The notes under the pieces are model-generated. The model searched no databases. It was not told the origin of the DNA and was given only the letters and a program-made list of their open reading frames with translations. DNA of 64,000 nucleotides from Asaia sp003994335 (GTDB lineage: Bacteria > Pseudomonadota > Alphaproteobacteria > Acetobacterales > Acetobacteraceae): positions 186,001 to 250,000 of the forward strand of contig NZ_JBBCOR010000006.1 in NCBI RefSeq assembly GCF_037151175.1, written 5' to 3'. Both the position numbers and the translations under genes were made by a program. This document shows positions 25,677 to 34,433 of this stretch, one piece after another (the stretch's first letter is position 1; the number at the start of each line of letters is the position of its first letter).

Positions 25677-26474
25677 ATGCTTGCACTGGATCTTTCAGGA
25701 AAGAAGGCGCTCGTCACGGGATCGACAGGCGGAATCGGGCTGGCGATCGCTACGCGGCTGGCGGAAGCGGGCGCCCATGTAATCGTCAATGGCCGTGGGG
25801 AGGAACGCACCTCGGCGGCGATCGAGACGATCAGAAAAGGGATACCCCAGGCTAGTCTGACGGGGTTCGCTGGCGATGTTGCCAAGCCCAAGATCATTGC
25901 GACGCTGGTTGAGAGCCACCCAGACATCGATGTGCTGGTCAATAATCTCGGCATTTTCGAAGAGGTGCCGTTCGGTGAGATCAGCGATGAGGAATGGCTT
26001 CGTTTTTTCGAGATCAATGTGATGAGCGGGGTGCGGCTTTCGCGCGCCTATCTGCCAGGAATGGTGGAACGTAAGAATGGGCGTATCGTGTTCATTTCCA
26101 GCGAGTCGGGTCTGAATATCCCGGCGGAGATGATCCATTACGGGTTCAGCAAGGCTGCACAGATCGCTATCGCGCGCGGTCTTGCGGAGAGCGTGGCCGG
26201 CAGCGGCGTGACGATCAACAGCGTATTACCGGGACCAACGCGGACCGAGGGCGTGATGAGCATGATCGAGAAAGCAGCTGGGAAGTCGGGTCGTTCTCCG
26301 CAGGAAGTAGAGGCCAGCTTCCTGAAGGAGAACCGCCCGACCACGCTGATCAACCGACTGGCTGATCCTGAGGAGGTGGCGAACATGGTCGCTTATGTGT
26401 GCTCACCTCTCGCCTCTGCGACGTCAGGAGCGGCGCTCCGTGTCGAGGGCGGGCTCCTGCGTCATCCTGGATAA
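25677..26474 (+). CDS. SDR family oxidoreductase
   Basis: A 265-aa NAD(P)-dependent short-chain dehydrogenase/reductase. It has the cofactor motif TGSTGGIG (about 14-21), NNLG (89-92, NNAG variant), catalytic Ser in FISSESG (about 141), and Tyr155/Lys159 in YGFSK. The cofactor region (VNGRGEE) suggests NADPH, because an Arg follows the second beta strand. The substrate is unknown; acetic acid bacteria use many such enzymes on polyols and ketoses. ATG 25677 is preferred over 25674 because GGAGG is then 6 nt away. It is a lone gene preceded by a palindromic element, convergent with the exported unknown protein. Confidence 0.85.
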   Translation: MLALDLSGKKALVTGSTGGIGLAIATRLAEAGAHVIVNGRGEERTSAAIETIRKGIPQASLTGFAGDVAKPKIIATLVESHPDIDVLVNNLGIFEEVPFGEISDEEWLRFFEINVMSGVRLSRAYLPGMVERKNGRIVFISSESGLNIPAEMIHYGFSKAAQIAIARGLAESVAGSGVTINSVLPGPTRTEGVMSMIEKAAGKSGRSPQEVEASFLKENRPTTLINRLADPEEVANMVAYVCSPLASATSGAALRVEGGLLRHPG

Positions 26475-26514
26475 TCGTTTCTCAGGGCGCCCTACGGGGT
26501 GTCCTGACTTCCGC

Positions 26515-27426
26515 TCAGTTGACCGGAATAGGGATGGAATTGACCTTGAGGATCCCGTTGGAGAGCGTCAGATCCCAAGTTACCTTGTTCCCGTCACGAT
26601 GCCCCATGAACTGCGCCACCGAGAGGGCGGTACTGACTCCAGTCGGCAGGACAGGCCGGATGACGGCAAGCAGGTCGTTGAGATCGGTGATTGTCAGGTG
26701 AAGCTCGCCCGAGCTTGAGTTCGCGGCATGACCCGGAGCGACCCAGCCATTGCCATCCAGTCTGCCCTTCGCCCAAATTCCCTGAAGAGACGAAATCGTG
26801 ATGCGCCCGGTAGGCGATTTGGTGTCGTCGAGCATCTGCTCGGGGATCGTCAGTGTCGTGCGCACGCTGCCTGGCAGGGCCGAGCCGCCAGGCGAGGTCA
26901 GCCCGTTCACGGAGAAAACGATGTCGATACTTCCTGGCGCCTGACCGGATCGCAGCGTGGCGGTAATCTGATCCGCAGTGTAACGGGAGTCTCCCTCGGA
27001 CAGGCCGATCTGATGCCAGACGAGCTCCGCAACAGCGCCCTGATGCAGGGCTTCACGCAGATTTTTCAGTGCGGGGCGCCCATCGACGCCACGGCACCCG
27101 GCAGGGTTGCCGTTATGGACGAGCTTGAGCAGCCCGAAGGAGATCAGGGCGTTCGCGTCACGCAGATTGGGCAGGGTGAGATGGCCCTGTCGATCCTGAA
27201 CTGAAACCTGCCCTACTGTCAGATGGGCGCTGTTGCCCGAAAGCGTGGCCCCGTATCCCGTCATCGCAAGGCTGGCCGAGCCCATGGTGCGTGACGCGGC
27301 AGAGACGCTCATGCAGGCGGCGGGGATAGCATCGGCGCGTGCCTGACCCGACAGGGTACCGAGGGCGATCATACCGATAAGAGAGGCGGCAGCTATTTTC
27401 ATATGGGGGAGGATGGGGCTCTTCAT
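26515..27426 (-). CDS. Exported protein of unknown function
   Basis: I do not recognise this family with confidence. The 303-aa product (from ATG 27426; ATG 27402 is an alternative) starts with a signal peptide (MKIAAASLIGMIALGTLSG, cleavage after QARADA). Two cysteines occur in the mature part. It is rich in beta-strand segments with repeated amphipathic stretches, and ends in LSNGILKVNSIPIPVN. The overall pattern (short exported protein with repeated T/S/G-rich strands and a terminal 'dG.l.lg..p' type end) is loosely like DUF2125/AsmA-type periplasmic proteins, a weak suggestion only. Frames upstream of 27426 are Pro/Arg-rich and unlikely to be coding. It is divergent from the PLP decarboxylase. 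Confidence 0.65.
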   Translation of the reverse strand: MKSPILPHMKIAAASLIGMIALGTLSGQARADAIPAACMSVSAASRTMGSASLAMTGYGATLSGNSAHLTVGQVSVQDRQGHLTLPNLRDANALISFGLLKLVHNGNPAGCRGVDGRPALKNLREALHQGAVAELVWHQIGLSEGDSRYTADQITATLRSGQAPGSIDIVFSVNGLTSPGGSALPGSVRTTLTIPEQMLDDTKSPTGRITISSLQGIWAKGRLDGNGWVAPGHAANSSSGELHLTITDLNDLLAVIRPVLPTGVSTALSVAQFMGHRDGNKVTWDLTLSNGILKVNSIPIPVN

Positions 27427-27536
27427 ACCGGCACACAACCGGAATTTTGCGGCAGGAGTTGGGCGCGCCGCCTCTAGCCCGCTATGAGAGAGGCAAGGCC
27501 GGTCAGGCCGGTTCATGGCGCAGGGGAGTGTTGGCG

Positions 27537-28940
27537 ATGAGTGGGCTCGATCCGAAAGACTGGACGGCGCTGCGCGCCTTGTCGCATCGCATGCTGGATG
27601 ATGTATTCGATCGTGCCGAGCATATGGGGGAGGGGCCGGTCTGGCAGCCCATGCCTCAGGAGGCACGCGACGCGTTCCGCCACGACCTGCCGCAGGAGGG
27701 TGAGGCGGCCGAGGTGCTCTACTCCCGGTTTCTGGGGCAGATACGCCCTTATTCGAATGGCAACACCCATCCCGGTTTCATGGGGTGGGTCCAGGGCGCG
27801 GGTACGCCCATCGGCATACTGGCCGAATTGCTGGCGGCAAGCCTCAACGATAATTGCGGCGGGCGGGATCATGCGGCCATCGAGGTCGAACGTCAGGTGA
27901 TCCGCTGGGCGGCTGAAATGGTGGGGATGCCGGTCGATTCCTCCGGCTGTCTGGTCACAGGCTCGTCACTGGCCAATTTCATCGGGATCATTACAGCCAG
28001 CCGTGCGGCTGATCCCGGATTACGGGCAGGTGGGGTAGGGCACCGCAAGCTGGTTGGCTATGCCGCCGAGACCGCCCATGGCTGCGTGAGCCGCGCCTTT
28101 GATCTGGCCGGGCTCGGGAGCGATGCGCTGCGTCTGATTCCTGTCGACGAGCTTTATCGCATGGACAGGGCAGCCCTCGCGGCGCGCATCCAGCAGGACC
28201 GGCAGGCAGGGTATGCCCCTTTCATCATCGTGGGCACGGCCGGCAGCGTGGATTGTGGCGCGGTTGATCCGCTCGATGAACTGGCCGCCATCGCCCGGGC
28301 AGAGAATTGCTGGTTTCATGTCGATGGTGCGTTCGGCGCCTTCGCAAGGCTCTCCCCTGAGCATGCGATCATGCTGGACGGAATTGAGCAGGCGGATAGC
28401 CTTGCCCTCGATTTCCACAAATGGGGGCAGGCGCCCTACGACGCGGGGTGTGTCCTTGTGCGTGACCGGGCGCTCCATGCCCAGGCCTTCGCGCAATCGC
28501 TCAGCTATCTGACGCGCGCTGACCGAGGGCTGGCGGGTAACGCGCCTTGGCCCTGCGATTTCGGACCTGATCTTTCGCGTGGATTTCGGGCGCTCAAGGT
28601 CTGGATGACTATTGCCCATTATGGCGCTCGCCGCTTGGGGGAGATGGTGGCGGAATGCTGCGCCGTGGCCCGGTATCTGGCAGAGCGCGTGGAGGCAGAT
28701 GCACGCTATCTGCTCATGGCGCCGGTAGCCCTCAATATCGTCTGTTTCACTCTGGCTGATCGCGATGATAAGGCGATCGATGACTTGGTGAAGGATCTGC
28801 ATGAGAGTGGCGTTGCGGCTCCCTCGACCACGCGTATCCAAGGGCGACTGGTCATCAGAGCCGCTATCGTCAATCATCGTACAACACGGGAGACTATCGA
28901 CGCCATGCTCTCGAAAATCGAGAGACTTGCCGGGATCTGA
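27537..28940 (+). CDS. Group II PLP-dependent amino acid decarboxylase
   Basis: A 467-aa member of the aromatic-L-amino-acid/glutamate-type decarboxylase family. The motifs are HPGFMGW near the N-terminus, the substrate region GCLVTGSSLANF (about 141-152), the PLP-stacking His in HGCVSRAF, HVDGAFGAFA (Asp for pyridine N), and the PLP lysine K295 in DFHKWGQAP. The substrate is not decidable by eye; AADC-like enzymes act on tyrosine, Dopa or tryptophan, and others on diaminobutyrate. ATG 27537 has GGGGAG 8 nt upstream and fits the family better than 27447. No transporter for an amine/amino acid exchange is adjacent, unlike acid-resistance systems. Confidence 0.82.
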   Translation: MSGLDPKDWTALRALSHRMLDDVFDRAEHMGEGPVWQPMPQEARDAFRHDLPQEGEAAEVLYSRFLGQIRPYSNGNTHPGFMGWVQGAGTPIGILAELLAASLNDNCGGRDHAAIEVERQVIRWAAEMVGMPVDSSGCLVTGSSLANFIGIITASRAADPGLRAGGVGHRKLVGYAAETAHGCVSRAFDLAGLGSDALRLIPVDELYRMDRAALAARIQQDRQAGYAPFIIVGTAGSVDCGAVDPLDELAAIARAENCWFHVDGAFGAFARLSPEHAIMLDGIEQADSLALDFHKWGQAPYDAGCVLVRDRALHAQAFAQSLSYLTRADRGLAGNAPWPCDFGPDLSRGFRALKVWMTIAHYGARRLGEMVAECCAVARYLAERVEADARYLLMAPVALNIVCFTLADRDDKAIDDLVKDLHESGVAAPSTTRIQGRLVIRAAIVNHRTTRETIDAMLSKIERLAGI

Positions 28941-28948
28941 CGTCTCCT

Positions 28949-28970
28949 CACCGGCCTTCAGGGGCCGGTG
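28949..28970. terminator. Stem-loop between convergent decarboxylase and cobT
   Basis: A perfect 8-bp GC-rich stem CACCGGCC / GGCCGGTG with a 6-nt loop, located 8 bp after the decarboxylase stop. No T-run follows, so termination is inferred from position. Confidence 0.5.
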
Positions 28971-28996
28971 GGCGCGGTTCGATTCAGGAAAGCCTC

Positions 28997-30859
28997 TCAG
29001 CGGGCGACAAAGAGATCCGAAAGTTGTTTGATCATGGTGCCGCCAAGTTCTTCCGCATTCGTGAGCGTGACCGAATTGCGGTAATAGCGCGTCACGTCAT
29101 GACCGATCCCGATAGCGAGGAGTTCGGTTTCGGGTGAGGCTTCGATGCGGGCAATGACCGAGCGCAGATGATCTTCCAGATACGAACTCGGATTCGTCGA
29201 GAACGTGCTGTCATCCACGGGTGCACCGTCTGATATCACCATCAGGATGCGCCGGTGTTCAGGGCGGCGGCGTAGGCGTTTCCAGGCCCAGACAAGGGCT
29301 TCGCCGTCGATATTTTCCTTGAGGAGCCCCTCGCGCAGCATCAGCCCGAGATTATTGCGTGCCCGTCTCAGCGGGGTGTCGGCGTCCTTGTAGATGATAT
29401 GGCGCAAATCATTCAGACGTCCCGGATCGGGCGGGCGTCCGGCCGCAACCCAGCGTTCGCGGCTCTGGCCGCCTTTCCATGCGCGCGTTGTAAAGCCGAG
29501 CACCTCGGTTTTGACGCCACAACGCTCCAGCGTACGGGCGAGGATATCGCCGCACATGGCGGCCACTGAGATCGGTCTCCCGCGCATCGAGCCCGAATTA
29601 TCGATCAGCAGCGTCACCACGGTGTCGCGGAATTCGGCCTGACGCTCGACCTTGTACGACAGGGACAAGGTCGGATTGGCCACCACGCGGGCAAGCCTTG
29701 CCGCGTCGAGAATGCCTTCTTCCTGATCGAAGGCCCAGGAGCGCTGTTGCTGCGCCATGAGCTTGCGTTGCAGGCGATGAGCAAGGCGCGAAACGACACC
29801 CTGCAGGCTACTCAGCTGCTGATCGAGTTGCTGACGCAGGCGAGCAAGTTCATCGGGATCGCAAAGATTCGCGGCATCGGCTTCCTCGTCGAAGGCCGTG
29901 GTGAAGACTTTATACGCCGGGAGGGCAGAGGCGCCCTCGCTTTCCTTGCCCTCGTCGTCTTCGAGGGTTCCTGCGGGCTGCTCAGCGCCTTCATCCTGGA
30001 GCTCGGAGTCGCTCGCCTCGCGGCTGTCAGGCTGCTCGGTCGGCTCGGGCTGAAAGCCGTGTGTCTCGCTGTCGTCCTGATCCTGGGGGGAGGGCTCGTC
30101 ATCCGGCTGGTCCGACTCGGTCTGACTGTCATCATCCTCGTCCGGATCATCCGCCTCGCTCTGATCTTCCTGTTCGGGCTCCTCGGTCAAATCGAACGCC
30201 TTGAAGAGCCCCGAACAGGCCTCGGCAAAGCGCGTCTGATCCATTTGCGCCGAGGCCAGACGCGCAAGGGCGTTCTGAGCTTCGGGGGAAAGCGTGTCGC
30301 GCCACGATTTAAGGGCGGGGCCAGCCTGGTTTGGTGATTTCTCACCCGAGAGGGCCTCGCGCACCAGGAGGGGTAGAGCAACAGTCGCGGGCATGTCGTC
30401 ACGCGCGCTCATGCGGCCGTAGCCGCCTTCATTGCAGTCGAGTGCGAGTTTCTGCCTCAGATTGGCCTGAACCCCCGCCATATGACGCGCGCCGAAAACC
30501 TCGCAACGCACCTGCTCCAATGCGTCGTAGAGCGGTCGCGTTTCGGCACTGTCGGCGTTGGCGGGCAGGGGAGAGAGCGTCGCGTCATGATGCTTGAGAC
30601 GCAGGGCAGCCGCATCGGCCGCGCCGCGCACCCGTGTCATCTCCTGCGGGGTCAGCGCACGCGAGACGTAGGGAAGCTGGATACCACTGCCGGATTTGGC
30701 AGCCGCAGAAGCTGCGAAGCTGATTTCCGTCTCGGGTTCGCCGGACATGGCACGCAGGGCAGCAGTCGTTGCGCGACGAAAGGCATCCGTGCGTTCGCTG
30801 CCCGGAAGAGCCAGATCGGTCGTGCTCCTGTCAGGGGTCTTTGCTCTGGGAGAGGCCAT
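28997..30859 (-). CDS. cobT: Aerobic cobaltochelatase subunit CobT
   Basis: CobT is a partner of CobS in the ATP-driven chelatase that works with CobN to insert cobalt into hydrogenobyrinic acid diamide in aerobic B12 synthesis. The 620-aa protein has an N-terminal conserved region, then a very acidic stretch (about 225-310, rich in Glu/Asp/Ser/Gln), and a C-terminal von Willebrand A domain. The vWA MIDAS motif DNSGS is in LLIDNSGSMRGRP (about residue 420). cobS lies 13 bp upstream in the same operon. cobN and other cob genes are not in this window, as is usual for this bolA-dnaJ-cobST locus. Confidence 0.93.
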   Translation of the reverse strand: MASPRAKTPDRSTTDLALPGSERTDAFRRATTAALRAMSGEPETEISFAASAAAKSGSGIQLPYVSRALTPQEMTRVRGAADAAALRLKHHDATLSPLPANADSAETRPLYDALEQVRCEVFGARHMAGVQANLRQKLALDCNEGGYGRMSARDDMPATVALPLLVREALSGEKSPNQAGPALKSWRDTLSPEAQNALARLASAQMDQTRFAEACSGLFKAFDLTEEPEQEDQSEADDPDEDDDSQTESDQPDDEPSPQDQDDSETHGFQPEPTEQPDSREASDSELQDEGAEQPAGTLEDDEGKESEGASALPAYKVFTTAFDEEADAANLCDPDELARLRQQLDQQLSSLQGVVSRLAHRLQRKLMAQQQRSWAFDQEEGILDAARLARVVANPTLSLSYKVERQAEFRDTVVTLLIDNSGSMRGRPISVAAMCGDILARTLERCGVKTEVLGFTTRAWKGGQSRERWVAAGRPPDPGRLNDLRHIIYKDADTPLRRARNNLGLMLREGLLKENIDGEALVWAWKRLRRRPEHRRILMVISDGAPVDDSTFSTNPSSYLEDHLRSVIARIEASPETELLAIGIGHDVTRYYRNSVTLTNAEELGGTMIKQLSDLFVAR

Positions 30860-30872
30860 GAGCGCGCGCCTG

Positions 30873-31889
30873 TCAGCTGTTCAACGGTGAGTGATTGAAA
30901 CAGCGCTGATAATATTCGGCCACGATTCCGCGCTCGGCCTCGTCGCATTTATTGAGAAACGTCAGGCGAAAGGCGAAAGCCAGATCACCGAAGATGCGCT
31001 CGTTCTCGGCCCAGGTAATCACCGCGCGCGGTGACATGACGGTTGAGATATCACCTGCCATGAACCCGGCGCGCGTCAGGTTGGCCAGCGCGACCATGCT
31101 CTCGAGGCGCTTGGTCACGGTGGCGTCGTCGTTTAGGCCGAGCTTGGCACGGACAATCCCCACTTCCTGCTCGAGGGGCAGATAATTGAGCGATGCCACG
31201 ATGTTCCAGCGATCCATCTGGCCCTGATTGATCTGCTGGGTACCGTGATACAGCCCGGTCGTGTCGCCCAGCCCCACGGTATTCGCCGTGGCAAAAAGGC
31301 GGAATCCGGCATGAGGGCGAATCACGCGGTTCTGGTCGAGCAGGGTCAAATGCCCTTCGGCCTCGAGTACGCGCTGGATCACGAACATCACATCCGGGCG
31401 CCCCGCATCATATTCGTCAAAAATGAGCGCCACAGGGTGCTGCAGGCACCAGGGCAGGAGCCCTTCGCGGAACTCGGTGATCTGCTTGCCGTCGCGCAGC
31501 ACGATGGCATCCTTGCCGATCAGATCGATGCGCGAAATGTGGCTGTCGAGATTGATGCGCACGGTGGGCCAGTTCAGCCGTGCCGCAATCTGCTCGATAT
31601 GCGAGGATTTGCCAGTCCCATGAAAGCCCTGCACCATGACACGGCGATTATTGGCAAACCCGGCAAGTATGGCGCGCGTGGTATCGCAATCGAACTGATA
31701 GCTCGGGTCGATATCGGGGACATGTTCTGTGCGTATCGAGAAAGCTGGCACCTCCATGTCGCAATCGATTCCGAAAACGTCACGTGCAGAGACGATCCGG
31801 TCCGGCGCGCCGAGGACATGGGTCGGCACCGCGTTCTGTTCGGCAGTGACAACCGTTTCCGGTGCGTCGATGGAGGCGAGATCGCTCAT
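30873..31889 (-). CDS. cobS: Aerobic cobaltochelatase subunit CobS
   Basis: AAA+ ATPase ring subunit that powers CobNST cobalt insertion. The 338-aa protein begins with a zinc-finger-free N-terminal segment and the DVFGIDCDMEVPAFS conserved block (about 38-52). Walker A GFHGTGKSS (about 88-96) and Walker B LIFDEYDAG follow, with sensor residues in FATANTVGLGD. ATG 31889 is preferred over an in-frame TTG at 31913; neither has a strong ribosome-binding site. It is co-directional with cobT and lies 97 bp after the J-domain gene, an alphaproteobacterial arrangement. Confidence 0.93.
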   Translation of the reverse strand: MSDLASIDAPETVVTAEQNAVPTHVLGAPDRIVSARDVFGIDCDMEVPAFSIRTEHVPDIDPSYQFDCDTTRAILAGFANNRRVMVQGFHGTGKSSHIEQIAARLNWPTVRINLDSHISRIDLIGKDAIVLRDGKQITEFREGLLPWCLQHPVALIFDEYDAGRPDVMFVIQRVLEAEGHLTLLDQNRVIRPHAGFRLFATANTVGLGDTTGLYHGTQQINQGQMDRWNIVASLNYLPLEQEVGIVRAKLGLNDDATVTKRLESMVALANLTRAGFMAGDISTVMSPRAVITWAENERIFGDLAFAFRLTFLNKCDEAERGIVAEYYQRCFNHSPLNS

Positions 31890-31986
31890 GGTTTCAATCC
31901 GTCTTTCACTCAATCATGTCAGGTTCCGGCCAAGGATATGGTCATGTTTCCTCCCATGGCCAGAGGGAAACGCGCATTTATCGGGT

Positions 31987-32574
31987 CTAGAGACTGACCA
32001 GATGGGCGCGAATCGCACTATAGGCGACGCTTACTGTCTTGAAGCGGTCCTCGGCGGCGGGATCGCCCGAATTGGCATCAGGATGATGCTTGCGGGCCAG
32101 TTCCTTGTACCGGATCTTGAGGGCATCCACAGTCACAGGCCAGTCCAGCGCGAGGGCGCGCAGATGGTCGCGCAGGGCAGGGGGCGCAGAGTCGCGACCC
32201 GGATTGTGACGTTGCTTCGCGGCCTGTGCGCGTCGCGCGCGCGTGGATGAGAGGATATCGAGCGGGTCCAGCACTTCCTCTTCGTCGAAATTCTGGCCGC
32301 CACGTGTGCCGAGCTTCCAGGAGGGGCGTTGCCATGAGATGTCGGCGCGAAGTTGGGCTTCAATCTGACCGGGCGTCATGCCCTTATAGAAATCCCAGCG
32401 CGCGTTGTATTGCCGCACATGTTCGAGACAGAACCAGAAATACTGTCTGAGTTGCGTACGGTCCTTGGGCGCACGATATCCGGCATGTTCGGTGCAGCCG
32501 GGCATGTCGCAATAGCGCTCGGGCGCGTCGGGATCCGGGTCGAATGCCCTATGTCTGGTGGATTTGCGCTGCAT
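31987..32574 (-). CDS. Small J-domain (DnaJ-like) protein
   Basis: A 195-aa cytoplasmic protein with a C-terminal J domain (about 143-195), the module that stimulates Hsp70 ATPase. It includes the HPD tripeptide at residues 164-166 (KHHPDANSG). The N-terminal part has a conserved CDMPGC zinc-like motif (residues 22-27) and an FWFCLEHVRQYNARWDFY block, typical of the alphaproteobacterial proteins encoded between bolA and cobS. It lacks the Gly/Phe and zinc-finger regions of true DnaJ. The ATG at 32574 is chosen because the frame upstream is unlike the family. It is divergent from bolA, 51 bp between starts. Confidence 0.88.
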   Translation of the reverse strand: MQRKSTRHRAFDPDPDAPERYCDMPGCTEHAGYRAPKDRTQLRQYFWFCLEHVRQYNARWDFYKGMTPGQIEAQLRADISWQRPSWKLGTRGGQNFDEEEVLDPLDILSSTRARRAQAAKQRHNPGRDSAPPALRDHLRALALDWPVTVDALKIRYKELARKHHPDANSGDPAAEDRFKTVSVAYSAIRAHLVSL

Positions 32575-32625
32575 GATCGGGTTTATGTGCGTCCTAAGAG
32601 ACGCCGATGCAAGAAGGGAGTGCTC

Positions 32626-32913
32626 ATGACTGAACTGAAGGAACGCGCGGCCAGAATGAAGCTGCGGCTTGACGAGGCGCTGCAGCCCGAAGCCCTGACC
32701 ATTCGTGATGACAGTAAGCGTCATGCCAAGCATGCGGCGCGCAATGGCATTGAGGGGGATGAAACCCATTTCACACTGACGATCGTCAGCGCGCGCTTCG
32801 ATGGCATGAACCGGGTAGCCCGGCATCGACTGGTCAATGATCTGCTGAAGCCGGAATTCGATACCGGACTGCATGCACTTTCGCTCACGCTCTCCACACC
32901 GGGTGGGGCATGA
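32626..32913 (+). CDS. BolA family protein
   Basis: A 95-aa protein of the BolA/IbaG family, which partners with monothiol glutaredoxins in iron-sulfur cluster handling and also affects morphology. The fold core is visible: LTIRDDSKRHAKHAAR, HFTLTIVSARFDGMNRVARHRLVNDLL and a final HALSLTL. The helix-turn-helix-like segment with its conserved His (ALSL context) is present. ATG 32626 has AAGAAGGGAG 5 nt upstream. The stop overlaps the next start (ATGA, 32910-32913), coupling it to the LolA-like lipoprotein. It is too short to be a fusion, and no monothiol glutaredoxin is adjacent. Confidence 0.88.
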   Translation: MTELKERAARMKLRLDEALQPEALTIRDDSKRHAKHAARNGIEGDETHFTLTIVSARFDGMNRVARHRLVNDLLKPEFDTGLHALSLTLSTPGGA

Positions 32914-33533
32914 AAGGGCAGGCCCTCGTGCAGTCTTCCCGCAGAGGGGCAGCGCCCCGACGTCTTGTGCTTGTCGCGCTATGCGGCCTACTCTCAGGCT
33001 GCGCGGTAAGGGGGCTGGACGGGCTCTCTCCTGAGCAGAAAAGCGCGGCTCATCGCGTCGAGGCTTATCTGAACCGTCCGGTGATGTTGCAGGGCAATTT
33101 CACCCAGGTCGGTCCGCGCGACAATGGAGGCGCGGGGCGCTTCACCTATCAGCCAGGCGCGCTGGCCCTCGACTATCTTTCACCTCACCCCATGACCTTG
33201 CGGGCGAGCGGCGCTCATCTGGTGCTCGACGACTCGCAAACTGGCGCCGTGACCCGGCTCAGCCTGTCGCGTAACCCGCTTGGCCTGCTCCTTCACGTGC
33301 CTGTGCGCTTTGGCGGCTCGATAAGGGTCACCGATATGCGTCGTGTGCCAGGCGCCAGCCAGATTTCTCTGGCCGAGGCCGATAATCCCTCGCAAGGGCT
33401 GCTCACCCTGCGCTTCATCGACCACGACCGGACTCTCGTTCTCTCGACGCTCGATGGGGTGGACGCACGGGGCAATCACATCGTGCTGTCGCTCGCCGAT
33501 GTAAGTGAGACTGGCGTCTCCCCGAAAAACTGA
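32910..33533 (+). CDS. LolA-like outer-membrane lipoprotein-carrier family protein, predicted lipoprotein
   Basis: A 207-aa protein whose mature part resembles LolA, the periplasmic carrier that takes lipoproteins from LolCDE to LolB. It has VEAYLNRPVMLQGNFTQV, GRFTYQPGALALDYL and a beta-rich unclosed-barrel pattern. It differs from classical LolA by a lipobox (LLSGC, lipid Cys31) after a hydrophobic stretch LVLVALCGLLSG, so it is predicted to be membrane anchored. It is translationally coupled to bolA by 4 bp. Its last 58 bp overlap the convergent lipB gene. It may substitute for LolA or LolB, or be a specialised homologue; only family level is safe. Confidence 0.75.
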   Translation: MKGQALVQSSRRGAAPRRLVLVALCGLLSGCAVRGLDGLSPEQKSAAHRVEAYLNRPVMLQGNFTQVGPRDNGGAGRFTYQPGALALDYLSPHPMTLRASGAHLVLDDSQTGAVTRLSLSRNPLGLLLHVPVRFGGSIRVTDMRRVPGASQISLAEADNPSQGLLTLRFIDHDRTLVLSTLDGVDARGNHIVLSLADVSETGVSPKN

Positions 33534-34201
33534 GCCCAGGTCGACAGAAGGGCGTGATCGAGAGCGTCCATTGAGAGGTCGGGGTTGAACCGCCTGATGC
33601 TGGTCACCCCGTATTCCCTGATCCCGCAGGGGATGATCCCCTCAAAATCGGCGAGATCCGGGTCCAGATTGATCGCTATCCCATGCCAGGATACCCAGCG
33701 ACTGAGCCTGATCCCCAGAGCGGCGATCTTGGTTTCCTGACCCGTTATCGGGTCATCGACCCAGACACCGATTCGACCGCATTCGGCCCGCCCCTTGATG
33801 CCGAGCATTGAGAGACTGGCGATGATCCATCTCTCCAGGCTTTGAACGAAGGCACGCAGATCACGCGGCGGGGTCGGCCCGTGGGCGCGCTGCAGATCAA
33901 GCATCACATAAACGATGCGTTGCCCTGGGCCATGATAGGTCCATTGGCCGCCCCGCCCAGCGTCATAGGTTGGCAGGTTTTCCGGGTTGATCAGATCGTC
34001 AGCCTTGGCCGAGGTGCCCGCGGTATAAAGACGCGGATGTTCCAGAAACCAGAGCAACTCTTCTGCTTTGCCAGATCGGATCGCCGCTGCCCTTTCCTGC
34101 ATGGCGGTCAGTGCATGGTCATAGGAAACGAGGTCTTTCTCTCGTTTCCAGGATATTTTCTTAAAAATCGCCTTTTCCGCGATTGCCTGCTCATCACTCA
34201 T
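33476..34201 (-). CDS. lipB: Octanoyltransferase (lipoate biosynthesis)
   Basis: Transfers octanoyl from acyl carrier protein to the lipoyl domains of 2-oxoacid dehydrogenases and the glycine cleavage H protein. The 241-aa product contains RGGQWTYHGPGQ (83-94), GRIGVW, the catalytic Lys158 in KIAALGIR, and the catalytic Cys192 in PCGI. All expected residues are present. The gene overlaps the LolA-like gene convergently by 58 bp, a longer overlap than usual. The C-terminal 15-20 residues may therefore vary freely. lipA is not in the window. Confidence 0.93.
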   Translation of the reverse strand: MSDEQAIAEKAIFKKISWKREKDLVSYDHALTAMQERAAAIRSGKAEELLWFLEHPRLYTAGTSAKADDLINPENLPTYDAGRGGQWTYHGPGQRIVYVMLDLQRAHGPTPPRDLRAFVQSLERWIIASLSMLGIKGRAECGRIGVWVDDPITGQETKIAALGIRLSRWVSWHGIAINLDPDLADFEGIIPCGIREYGVTSIRRFNPDLSMDALDHALLSTWAQFFGETPVSLTSASDSTM

Positions 34202-34258
34202 CGGCTATAGCCCCCTTCACACGAGCGGTATCGCCCAGAGCGGGCCGCTTGTCACGAT

Positions 34259-34344
34259 GCGGTCGTGGCGGAATGGTAGACGCGCAAGCTTGAGGTGCTT
34301 GTGGGGGCAACCCCGTGGAAGTTCGAGTCTTCTCGACCGCACCA
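34259..34344 (+). tRNA. tRNA-Leu (anticodon GAG)
   Basis: An 86-nt tRNA with acceptor GCGGTCG / CGACCGC, discriminator A and encoded CCA. The anticodon stem CAAGC / GCTTG encloses loop TTGAGGT, giving anticodon GAG (Leu, CUC/CUU codons). The long variable arm with GGGG / CCCC supports class II tRNA-Leu. Confidence 0.95.
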
Positions 34345-34347
34345 TCG

Positions 34348-34382
34348 GAACTGGATGCACCCCCTTCGGGGGGTGCCAGTTC
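34348..34382 (+). terminator. Stable stem-loop after tRNA-Leu
   Basis: An 8-bp stem GCACCCCC / GGGGGTGC capped by a TTCG tetraloop, extended by GAACTG / CAGTTC around a 3-nt bulge. It begins 4 bp after the tRNA CCA. No T-run follows, so it may be a 3' processing or Rho-independent-like end. Confidence 0.6.
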
Positions 34383-34433
34383 ATCCCCGGTTCGACCGGC
34401 TCCCCCAAAAATACGCAAAATGAAATGAACTTT

